Shown here: piece by piece, positions 1 to 5,177 of the stretch
How the letters are laid out: every line of letters begins with the position of its first letter
Numbering within the stretch: position 1 is the first letter of the stretch
NCBI GenBank assembly: GCA_913031405.1
Contig: CAJWCX010000112.1
Coordinates: forward strand, 1 to 5,177
DNA: 5,177 nucleotides
Source of the DNA: an uncultured Flavobacteriales bacterium
GTDB lineage: Bacteria > Bacteroidota > Bacteroidia > Flavobacteriales_D > Crocinitomicaceae
Direction: 5' to 3'
The notes under the pieces: model-generated
What the model was told of the DNA's origin: nothing
The model's input: the letters and a program-made list of their open reading frames with translations, nothing else
Database searches by the model: none
Position numbers and translations under genes: made by a program

Positions 1-437
1 TCTTGATTAAAATAAGGAAGTATTTTCAGTTTTAATCTTTGAATTTTAAGATTTAAATCAACATTATTTGATTTTTCTGCGTTTTTTTCCTCTTTAAGAA
101 GTAAGTCCCATGCGGTTTGAAACTTTTTTCTTTCCATAAAATACGAAATCATCAAAATGATACCATCTCTCTTGTTCTCTTTTTGCTCTGAAATTGATTT
201 TTTAAGAATAACAAAGTTTGTAAGTGCCTTCGCTATTCTTTTTCGAATCGCATGATAGTTTTGATCTCCTGCGAGGTTATTTTTGCTTTTTGAACCACTG
301 TTGTAGATTGAAAATAGTGTTCTAAACACTTCAACATCTTTTCTCATGGTACCTGGTCGTTTTCTAGAAAGAAATTGTTCAAATTCTTTCTTGTCTGGAT
401 CGGATAAGGTCAGAATGATTTCTTTAATTAAATCCAT
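1..437 (-). CDS. Partial CDS, lysine-rich helical hypothetical protein (N-terminal about 145 residues)
   Basis: Reading the minus strand from the ATG at 437-435 gives an open frame of 145 codons with no stop, running off the left edge, so the C-terminus is missing. It begins MDLIKEIILTLSDPDKKEFE and continues with lysine- and glutamate-rich amphipathic stretches, including RKDVEVFRTLFSIYNSGSKS at about residues 32-51 and a helix-like segment with an FQTAWDLL core at about 107-114. No signal peptide or membrane segment is seen. An in-frame TGA at 473-471 lies twelve codons upstream with no other start between, so the ATG at 437 is the best start. The opening pattern (leucine-rich helix, then a K/E-rich segment, FxxFL and an arginine/lysine patch) resembles helical-repeat, TPR-like hypothetical proteins common in Bacteroidota, but I cannot name a function. 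It is divergent from the secreted-protein gene at 673. Confidence is high that it is coding and low for any role. Confidence 0.8.
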   Translation of the reverse strand, partial: MDLIKEIILTLSDPDKKEFEQFLSRKRPGTMRKDVEVFRTLFSIYNSGSKSKNNLAGDQNYHAIRKRIAKALTNFVILKKSISEQKENKRDGIILMISYFMERKKFQTAWDLLLKEEKNAEKSNNVDLNLKIQRLKLKILPYFNQ

Positions 438-580
438 AGAATCATTTAAATCAAATTTGAAACCTAAAGATCATATAAAATATCATATTCTCATTGATTT
501 TTATCATTTTTTCTTCTATATAAACATCCTTTATTTATATATTTAAATACCTGTAAAATAAATATTTATATATGTTTTGT

Positions 581-614
581 TTGGTTAAAAAATATCTTTT
601 TTTTTCTAGTTTTG
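581..614 (+). promoter_or_regulatory. Bacteroidota-type promoter candidate (TTG ... TAnnTTTG) for the gene at 673
   Basis: A perfect -7 box, TAGTTTTG, lies at 607-614, with TTG at 581-583 inside GTTTGG. The 23-nt spacer is the upper end of the 17-23 nt range known for the Bacteroidota primary sigma factor. Transcription would start near 620. That leaves only a few bases before the GTG at 628 but about 50 nt before the ATG at 673, which supports the ATG as the real start. Nine T's (597-605) sit inside the spacer. Confidence 0.5.
597..605 (+). repeat. T9 homopolymer inside the promoter spacer
   Basis: Nine consecutive T's lie between the TTG (581-583) and TAnnTTTG (607-614) boxes. Gain or loss of a T by slippage would change the box spacing, which is currently 23 nt. 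The tract is directly seen; a switching role is only inferred, since T-runs are common in A+T-rich genomes. Confidence 0.7.
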
Positions 615-672
615 ATTTGAGGATAAAGTGGTGAATATATTTCTTTGTAGCAGAAATTTAAAAAATCATATT

Positions 673-1842
673 ATGAAAAAGTTTATGCTGTCCGTTCTAT
701 TTTTTTGTGTCTACATTACCTTTTTTGCTCAAGGTTCCTCGAGTATTGGTGTGGCAAACCCAAATGTTGAAGGGCTATATATTACGCCATCTACCTGTGC
801 TAAAATTCTTCGATTAGAATTGACCAAAATAGGCCAATACTCAGTTTATGATTCTTTTGATATGGAGGATATTTATCAAAATGATTCTTCCTATCGAAAT
901 CGATGTTTGAGTCGGACGTGTCTAGTCGATTTCGGAAATCAATTATCTGCCGATTATATGCTCACAGGTAGCTATGATTTGATTGCAAATAAAATTGTGA
1001 TTAGCTTAAAAATGATTGATGTGAAAAGAGGAACTATACATAAGTCTGCTTTGAGGGAGTTTACTAACCAAGAAGTAGAAATTCAGCGAATGACAGAAGT
1101 AGTACTAAAAGAGATGTTGGGTATTTCAGTTGACAAAGATTTAGCGGATCGTTTAAAGTTTGATAATGATATTATTACTAAGAATAACCTAGGTAAAGTA
1201 AGTAATTCAGGTCCAAGGGTTGGTGTAGGTATTCTAACAGGGTCTTTTTATGAATTTGCTAATCGTCCAGCTTCAAAAGGGGGGTTAGATATTTTCCCTG
1301 CTGTGAGTATGATTGGTTATCAGCTAGAGGCTCAATATGTGGGTACTGATAATTTTTCTGCATTGGCTGAATTTATATTCAATATATCTGGTTTAGAGCA
1401 AGGTGAGTTTTTGCCATCGCTTTCCATACTTAACGGATTTCGTTTTGGTAATGCCGGATGGGAATTTGCTTTTGGCCCAGGCTTTACTTTAAGTAGAACA
1501 TCTAGTGGCTTTTTTGATACGGGAAATTCTAATGGCGGATATTATGGGGATAAAAATGAATATATTTCTTATTCTGATTGGATCAGCGATTACGTTAATC
1601 AGCAGGGGTATAGTATGACAGATTACGAAAATTATGGTTATGAGTTGGGTACTTATATGGATATGAGGGGAGACGTGAAACTTTCAACCATGTTTTTGAT
1701 GGCGTTTGGAAGAACTTTTCGGGCAGGAGCTTTGAATATACCAGTAAATATTTTTTATTCATCTCGAAAGGGAGGAGGTATAGCTGGAATCAATGTTGGT
1801 TTTAATGTGACAAAGAAAAAGACAACAATTCAAGGACTTTAA
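673..1842 (+). CDS. Secreted protein: CsgG/TolB-N-like domain joined to an outer-membrane-like beta-strand domain
   Basis: From the ATG at 673 this is a 389-residue exported protein. An in-frame GTG at 628 would add 15 residues ahead of the signal peptide and lies almost on the predicted transcription start, so I reject it. Residues 1-20 (MKKFMLSVLFFCVYITFFAQ) form a Sec signal peptide, probably cut after A19; there is no lipobox. Residues about 25-150 follow the alpha/beta pattern of CsgG/LpoB/TolB-N-like periplasmic domains: a helix before IGQYSVYD, a CX4C pair (C78, C83), then LSADYMLTGSYD and ISLKMIDVKRGT, matching the usual 'Gad.vl.Gsi... l.liDv..g' run. From about residue 182 there are alternating aromatic/small-residue beta strands with glycine turns, for example AGWEFAFGPGF and a final INVGFNVT, typical of outer-membrane beta barrels. 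A tyrosine-rich stretch (290-328, ten Tyr) interrupts them. The protein probably sits at the periplasmic face of, or in, the outer membrane; the exact role is unknown. Similar secreted proteins appear conserved in flavobacteria from memory. Confidence 0.85.
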   Translation: MKKFMLSVLFFCVYITFFAQGSSSIGVANPNVEGLYITPSTCAKILRLELTKIGQYSVYDSFDMEDIYQNDSSYRNRCLSRTCLVDFGNQLSADYMLTGSYDLIANKIVISLKMIDVKRGTIHKSALREFTNQEVEIQRMTEVVLKEMLGISVDKDLADRLKFDNDIITKNNLGKVSNSGPRVGVGILTGSFYEFANRPASKGGLDIFPAVSMIGYQLEAQYVGTDNFSALAEFIFNISGLEQGEFLPSLSILNGFRFGNAGWEFAFGPGFTLSRTSSGFFDTGNSNGGYYGDKNEYISYSDWISDYVNQQGYSMTDYENYGYELGTYMDMRGDVKLSTMFLMAFGRTFRAGALNIPVNIFYSSRKGGGIAGINVGFNVTKKKTTIQGL

Positions 1843-1865
1843 TACTCTATTTTTATTAAGATTAG

Positions 1866-1873
1866 TAGATTTG
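1866..1873 (+). promoter_or_regulatory. TAnnTTTG -7 box, possible promoter of the four-gene operon
   Basis: TAGATTTG is a perfect match to the Bacteroidota -7 consensus, 17 bases before the ATG at 1891, in the 48-bp gap after the preceding stop. No TTG is found 17-23 nt upstream, so the -33 element is absent or weak. Transcription could start near 1880, giving a leader of about 10 nt. No terminator is visible in the gap, so read-through from the gene at 673 is also possible. Confidence 0.4.
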
Positions 1874-1890
1874 CCGGATAGAATTATAAT

Positions 1891-2889
1891 ATGAATGTAT
1901 TAGTTACCGGCCCTGATGGATTATTGGGAAGCAATTTAGTGCGAGAGCTGATTTCTAGGAAATATAAAGTTTTTGCATTTGTTGAAAAGAATAAAGATCC
2001 CAAGACTATTTCGGATTTGGATCTTGAAATGATTCAGGGAAATATTCTTGAACAGAGTGATGTCCTTGCTGCAACCAAAGATATGGATGTTGTTATTCAT
2101 TGTGCAGCAATGACTAATATGTATCCGCCAAGAATGGAAATGGTCAACAAGGTGAATATTCAGGGGACTGAAAATATGGTCATAGCCGTTCAGCAGAACA
2201 AAGTAAAGCGTTTTATTTATGTGGGCACGGCAAATTCTTTTCGATCTGGAAATAAAGAAAACCCTGGTAATGAATTGAATGAATACGGTGCAGGTCGCTA
2301 CGGATTGGACTACATGGATTCAAAGTATAAAGCACAATTGCTTGTATTGGATAAAGTTCAAAATGAAGGTTTAGATGCTGTGGTGGTTAATCCAACTTTT
2401 ATGATTGGACCTTATGATTCGAAACCTTCATCAGGTGAAATGATAAGGGGGGTTTACAATAAAAAAGTACCTGGTTACCCATTGGGTGGTAAGAATTATG
2501 TTTCTGTAAAAGATGTTTCTGTTGCCATCGCAAATGCGATTATAAAAGGAAAAAAAGGAAACTGTTATATTTTAGGTAATGAGAATTTAACCTTTAAGGA
2601 GGCCTTTGATAAAATTGCACGTTGCACAAATAGTAAAGCACCAAGATTGAAATTGTCAAAATCGCTTATTCGCACCTATGGTAAGGGAGCTACTATTTTC
2701 GCTAAAATATTCAATTTAAATCCTAAAATCACTCATGAATTGGCCATCCTAGCTTCTGAGACACATTATTATTCAGCCCAGAAAGCGGTTCGTGAATTAG
2801 AAATGCCTCAAACGCCTATTGAGGAGGCGATCCGTGAATGCTATAATTGGTTCATTGAGAACGATTACTTAACTGAAAAAAAGTCCTAG
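1891..2889 (+). CDS. Extended-type SDR, NAD(P)-dependent epimerase/dehydratase family (DFR/3-beta-HSD/HpnA-like)
   Basis: This 332-residue protein has the usual length and architecture of an extended short-chain dehydrogenase. The N-terminal Rossmann motif GxxGxxG is intact (TGPDGLLGS, G7, G10, G13), although the common GD after the third strand is GN (G50-N51). VVIHCAA (67-73) follows, then YVGTANSF with a probable catalytic T113, and YMDSK with catalytic Y141 and K145. NPTFMIGPYD (167-176), the GGKNYVSVKDV segment (199-209) and YILGNENLT (226-234) are hallmarks of the dihydroflavonol reductase/3-beta-hydroxysteroid dehydrogenase/HpnA branch. These enzymes oxidise or reduce a hydroxyl/ketone or sugar-nucleotide substrate with NAD(P); the variable C-terminal half that sets the substrate does not let me choose. 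No signal peptide is present, so it is cytoplasmic. It is the first gene of a compact four-gene run, and its TAG stop touches the next ATG. The bacterial ceramide-pathway reductase CerR is also an extended SDR, but that link is only suggestive. Confidence 0.85.
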   Translation: MNVLVTGPDGLLGSNLVRELISRKYKVFAFVEKNKDPKTISDLDLEMIQGNILEQSDVLAATKDMDVVIHCAAMTNMYPPRMEMVNKVNIQGTENMVIAVQQNKVKRFIYVGTANSFRSGNKENPGNELNEYGAGRYGLDYMDSKYKAQLLVLDKVQNEGLDAVVVNPTFMIGPYDSKPSSGEMIRGVYNKKVPGYPLGGKNYVSVKDVSVAIANAIIKGKKGNCYILGNENLTFKEAFDKIARCTNSKAPRLKLSKSLIRTYGKGATIFAKIFNLNPKITHELAILASETHYYSAQKAVRELEMPQTPIEEAIRECYNWFIENDYLTEKKS

Positions 2890-3636
2890 ATGTTTCAATC
2901 TTTAGATATAGACCTGTCCTGGAAGCCTGGTGATCTGGTTTCATTTCTGCCTATTATTTTGGCCCTTGTTTTTTTTATTATTTATTGGTTTACTGCGGCT
3001 TCACCGAGAATCAAAAAATATTTCTATGACAAACATTCATTTGACGAGGCCTCTTACAGACATATATTTTTCACCAAAATATTTGGATTCTTCAGTATGG
3101 GTGTGTTTCCAATAATGATATGTCTACTTTTCTTGAAAGATTTTTCACTTTCTGATTATGGTTTAGTATATATTGAGCAAACTGCTTTGTATTCTATTAT
3201 TTGGACATTGGGCCTTTCAGTTTTGGTTATACCTCTTGTACACTTTAGTGCAAGAAAACCTAAGAATTTGGTAAACTATCCACAAATTAGAGCAAAGGTA
3301 TGGACTAAGAAAATGGTCTACATGAATGCCTTGGGATGGTTCTTGTATTTGTTTGGATATGAATTTTTATTTAGAGGGGTTCTTTTGTTTCCGTTAATTG
3401 AACCCTTAGGTGTTTGGCCAGCAATAGCTGTAAATATTGCTTTATATTCTGCAACCCATATTCCTAAGGGCTTAGATGAAACAATTGGTGCAATCCCGCT
3501 CGGATTGGTTTTATGTCTTTTAACCTTATCATCTGGTACAATATGGATTGCATTTTTTGTTCACGTTGCAATGGCTTGGACCAATACATTCACAGCACTG
3601 AGATTTAATCCTGATACAAATTATATTAAGTCATGA
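2890..3636 (+). CDS. CPBP-family (CAAX protease/bacteriocin-processing) integral membrane protein with degenerate motif
   Basis: This 248-residue protein has about seven hydrophobic segments (roughly 16-36, 62-82, 99-117, 143-167, 172-189, 199-214 and 217-235). The CPBP (Abi) signature can be followed: motif 1 is YEFLFRG (E158, R162), motif 2 is YSATHIPKG (H190), and motif 3 is a late histidine in FFVHVAMAW (H225). In the canonical family motif 1 is EExxxR, motif 2 FxxxH and motif 3 HxxxN. Here the first glutamate is Y157, the F is Y186, and the position four after H225 is A229. E158, R162 and both histidines remain. In the eukaryotic Rce1 branch the pair of glutamates and the histidines form the active site, so protease activity is uncertain. 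Some bacterial CPBP groups do carry a single Glu before FRG. The ATG follows the previous stop with no gap, and the TGA overlaps the next start in ATGA. A role in processing or anchoring partners of the neighbouring SDRs is inference. Confidence 0.8.
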   Translation: MFQSLDIDLSWKPGDLVSFLPIILALVFFIIYWFTAASPRIKKYFYDKHSFDEASYRHIFFTKIFGFFSMGVFPIMICLLFLKDFSLSDYGLVYIEQTALYSIIWTLGLSVLVIPLVHFSARKPKNLVNYPQIRAKVWTKKMVYMNALGWFLYLFGYEFLFRGVLLFPLIEPLGVWPAIAVNIALYSATHIPKGLDETIGAIPLGLVLCLLTLSSGTIWIAFFVHVAMAWTNTFTALRFNPDTNYIKS

Positions 3637-4436
3637 ATGGAAAGGTAGCTATTGTAACCGGTTCCAGCCGAGGTATTGGCAAAGGAATTGCTCAAGAGTT
3701 GTTGGCGTCTGGAACTAAAGTCATTTTAAATGGAAGAAACGAGGAGCGCTTGCAAGAGGCTAAATCTAATATGATAAATATCTCTAATGAGGTTCATTAT
3801 TTTTGTTGTGATGTTACGAGTTCATTAGGTGCAAAGGAGCTAATTGATTTTGCAATTCAAACTTATGGACGTTTGGATATATTGATTAATAACGTGGGTG
3901 TCTCGAGTAGAGGTAATGTTGTGGATTGTGAACCCGAAGTCTTTGAGCGCGTAATGAATAGTAATTTTATGGGTAGCGTAAAACCTACCATTTATGGATT
4001 AGAATATTTAAAGAAGACCAAAGGAAGTCTTGTGTTCATATCAAGTGTTGCCGGCATCCGAGGTTTGCCGGGATTGGCGCCTTATTGTGCCTCAAAAATG
4101 GCCCTTCGTTCATTTGCAGAATCAATTAGAATTGAGGAATCCAAGTCGGGAATTCATGTCGGATTGATTTATGTTGGAATTACAGAAATAGAGCACAACA
4201 AAGAGTCTATTTCGGCAGACGGGTCACCTGTAGTTTTGGATGATCGTTCAGGTAAGAAGGCACAATCTATTTCCTATGTATCAAAGAAGGTGTTGAAGAA
4301 TATAAAAAGAAGAAAATTTATTACGACACTTTCGTTTGTTGGTGTCCTTAATGCCTTTCTTCAGCCAAGAGTTCCTCTGCTTGTTGAACGTTTGATTATT
4401 CTTTCGAGTAAAAAGTTTGAAGAGAAAAGTAAGTGA
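3633..4436 (+). CDS. Classical SDR family oxidoreductase with hydrophobic C-terminal tail
   Basis: This 267-residue protein is a classical short-chain dehydrogenase/reductase. The cofactor motif TGSSRGIGKG is intact (G10, G14, G16), and NGRNEERL (33-40), with R35 after the second strand, is compatible with NADP(H) use. CDV is at 59-61 and NNVG (86-89) replaces the usual NNAG. The catalytic set is N111, S138, Y151 and K155 (YCASK). The usual PG after the sixth strand is absent: the segment reads LIYVGITEIE (178-187). The last part, about 228-258, is hydrophobic and proline-containing (QPRVPLLVERLIIL), like the membrane-associating tails of lipid-acting SDRs such as 3-ketodihydrosphingosine reductase and DHRS7-type enzymes. 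The likely reaction is NADPH-dependent reduction of a keto group on a hydrophobic substrate, but the substrate is not determinable here. The start overlaps the preceding stop in ATGA and the stop overlaps the next start in GTGA, indicating translational coupling on both sides. Confidence 0.9.
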   Translation: MNGKVAIVTGSSRGIGKGIAQELLASGTKVILNGRNEERLQEAKSNMINISNEVHYFCCDVTSSLGAKELIDFAIQTYGRLDILINNVGVSSRGNVVDCEPEVFERVMNSNFMGSVKPTIYGLEYLKKTKGSLVFISSVAGIRGLPGLAPYCASKMALRSFAESIRIEESKSGIHVGLIYVGITEIEHNKESISADGSPVVLDDRSGKKAQSISYVSKKVLKNIKRRKFITTLSFVGVLNAFLQPRVPLLVERLIILSSKKFEEKSK

Positions 4437-5146
4437 GGATAGGGAGCGATTTCGAGAAAATTGATTTTACTTTTTGTGGTCTTGATTTGTTGGAGCCAAA
4501 TAGCTTAATTGGCAATACAATGCTTTTTATTTTCGCAATTTTCATAAGTAGAAAAGTTCAAAATCTGTCATTGGCAACACCGTTTTTTAGTTATTGGCGT
4601 CTTTTTTTTATCGCTTTCGGTTGTAGTTTTTTTATTGGAGGTCTTGGCCACGGATTCTACAATTATTGGGGTGTTTTTGGTAAATATCCTGGGTGGATCA
4701 CATCCATCATATCGCTTTACTTTATGGAGCGGGCTATGTTGAGTTTACTTGAGGAGCATCGACAAAATTTATTTGTTTTATTGGTTAAAATGAAGCTTTT
4801 CATTTTTATTGTTTCAGAGCTTTTTGTTTTTGCTTTTATGGATTTAAAAGGAAATCCACAAATTGGTTTGTTTATTCCTTCAATTGCCTCAGCTTTAGGT
4901 TTCTTGACCTGTTTGGGTTATTTAGGCTTACGCTTTGTGCGTGAAATTAATAGTTCTTTTCGCTATTTTTTTTGGAGTGTCATTGTATTATTTCCTAGCG
5001 CCATTATTCAGGGTATGAAAATAAGTATCGCTCCCTGGTTGGATCGTAGTGATTTATCTCATCTACTTTTACTTGTTGTTTTATGGCTTCATTGGAAAGG
5101 AGTCCATGAATATGCCAAATTTTGTTTAATAAAAAAGCAGGCATAA
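4433..5146 (+). CDS. Polytopic (about seven-helix) membrane protein of unknown function
   Basis: This 237-residue protein starts with GTG at 4433, which overlaps the previous TGA in GTGA. The first in-frame ATG would be at residue 30, inside the first membrane helix, so GTG is preferred. Hydrophobic segments lie at about 24-40, 55-75, 87-104, 117-137, 142-165, 177-198 and 208-222. Polar residues embedded in or beside them stand out: E21 (LLEPN), S65 and H73 (GGLGHG, 69-74), E99 (FMERA), D207-x-x-H210 (DLSHLLLL) and H220 followed by KG. This set of His, Asp, Glu and Ser near helix ends could form a metal or substrate site, as in other seven-helix membrane hydrolases, but the spacing does not match the ceramidase/CREST pattern I know. 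I do not recognise the family; such proteins in Bacteroidota usually carry only DUF names. It is the last gene of the operon, and its coupling to the SDR implies coordinated dosage. Confidence 0.85.
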   Translation: MRIGSDFEKIDFTFCGLDLLEPNSLIGNTMLFIFAIFISRKVQNLSLATPFFSYWRLFFIAFGCSFFIGGLGHGFYNYWGVFGKYPGWITSIISLYFMERAMLSLLEEHRQNLFVLLVKMKLFIFIVSELFVFAFMDLKGNPQIGLFIPSIASALGFLTCLGYLGLRFVREINSSFRYFFWSVIVLFPSAIIQGMKISIAPWLDRSDLSHLLLLVVLWLHWKGVHEYAKFCLIKKQA

Positions 5147-5155
5147 ATCAATTTT

Positions 5156-5173
5156 AAAAAATCCCTTTTTTTT
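5156..5173 (+). terminator. Weak terminator candidate after the operon
   Basis: Ten bases after the stop at 5146, AAAAAA (5156-5161) could pair with the following T's (5166-5171) around a TCCC loop, and the T-run extends to 5173. The stem is all A-T and therefore weak, and the window ends at 5177, so a stronger structure further on cannot be excluded. Confidence 0.25.
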
Positions 5174-5177
5174 ATTT

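Larger units (their letters stand above)
438..672. other. Divergent A+T-rich intergenic region
   Basis: These 235 bases separate the start of the leftward gene (437) from the preferred start of the rightward gene (673). The region is almost entirely A and T and contains short perfect palindromes: TCAAATTTGA at 451-460, TATTTAAATA at 540-549 and ATAAATATTTAT at 558-569. The rightward promoter candidate is at 581-614. For the leftward gene the best box is CAAATTTG (452-459), one mismatch from TAnnTTTG on the minus strand, but no TTG lies at the right distance, so its promoter is not assigned. Such palindromes are expected by chance in DNA this A+T-rich, so operator function is not claimed. Confidence 0.6.

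Noticed and set aside
452..459. CAAATTTG as a leftward -7 box
   Set aside because: It has one mismatch from TAnnTTTG, there is no TTG at 17-23 nt, and it is part of a chance-level A+T palindrome.
346..546. 66-codon plus-strand open frame
   Set aside because: It largely overlaps the minus-strand gene on the opposite strand, ends in a low-complexity F/Y/I/L run from A+T-rich spacer DNA, and has no promoter or recognisable motif.
540..569. Palindromes TATTTAAATA and ATAAATATTTAT as operators
   Set aside because: They are pure A/T and short in a region that is nearly all A/T, so expected by chance; no matched pair or known operator sequence.
1843..1890. Terminator between the secreted-protein gene and the operon
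   Set aside because: No stem-loop with a T-run can be drawn; the T-rich stretch lacks a pairing arm.
2930..3115. 61-codon plus-strand open frame inside the CPBP gene
   Set aside because: It is an out-of-frame shadow of a membrane-protein gene; its hydrophobic sequence simply reflects T-rich codons.
4433..5146. Assignment of the last gene as an alkaline ceramidase/CREST hydrolase
   Set aside because: Ser, His and Asp/Glu residues are present near helix ends, but SxxxH in helix two and HxxxH in the last helix are not; here S65 and H73 are eight apart and H210 has no partner at +4.

Overview
The window looks like a chromosomal stretch from a member of the Bacteroidota, probably Flavobacteriia or a close relative. 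The evidence is low G+C content, genes without Shine-Dalgarno sequences, TAnnTTTG-type promoter boxes, a signal peptide ending in FFAQ, and protein families typical of that phylum. No mobile element, CRISPR array, tRNA or rRNA is visible.

Layout: (i) Positions 1-437 hold the 5' part of a minus-strand gene that leaves the window on the left; it encodes a lysine-rich helical protein of unknown function. (ii) Positions 438-672 are a very A+T-rich divergent intergenic region. It carries a good Bacteroidota promoter candidate for the rightward gene, with nine T's between its two boxes. (iii) Positions 673-1842 encode a secreted protein that joins a CsgG/TolB-N-like periplasmic domain to a beta-strand-rich, outer-membrane-like C-terminal half. 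(iv) After a 48-bp gap with a second TAnnTTTG box, four plus-strand genes (1891-5146) follow with no spacing: an extended SDR (dihydroflavonol reductase/3-beta-HSD/HpnA-like), a CPBP-family membrane protein with a degenerate active site, a classical SDR, and a roughly seven-helix membrane protein of unknown function. Their junctions are TAG|ATG, ATGA and GTGA, which indicates one operon with translational coupling.

Working together: two different NAD(P)-dependent oxidoreductases alternating with two polytopic membrane proteins suggests a membrane-associated pathway that reduces or modifies a lipid or other hydrophobic substrate. Sphingoid or sulfonolipid-type ketone reduction is one possibility, but this is inference: no ketosynthase, acyltransferase or aminotransferase is in view. 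The secreted CsgG-like protein may be separate, or partly cotranscribed with the operon, since no terminator is visible between them.
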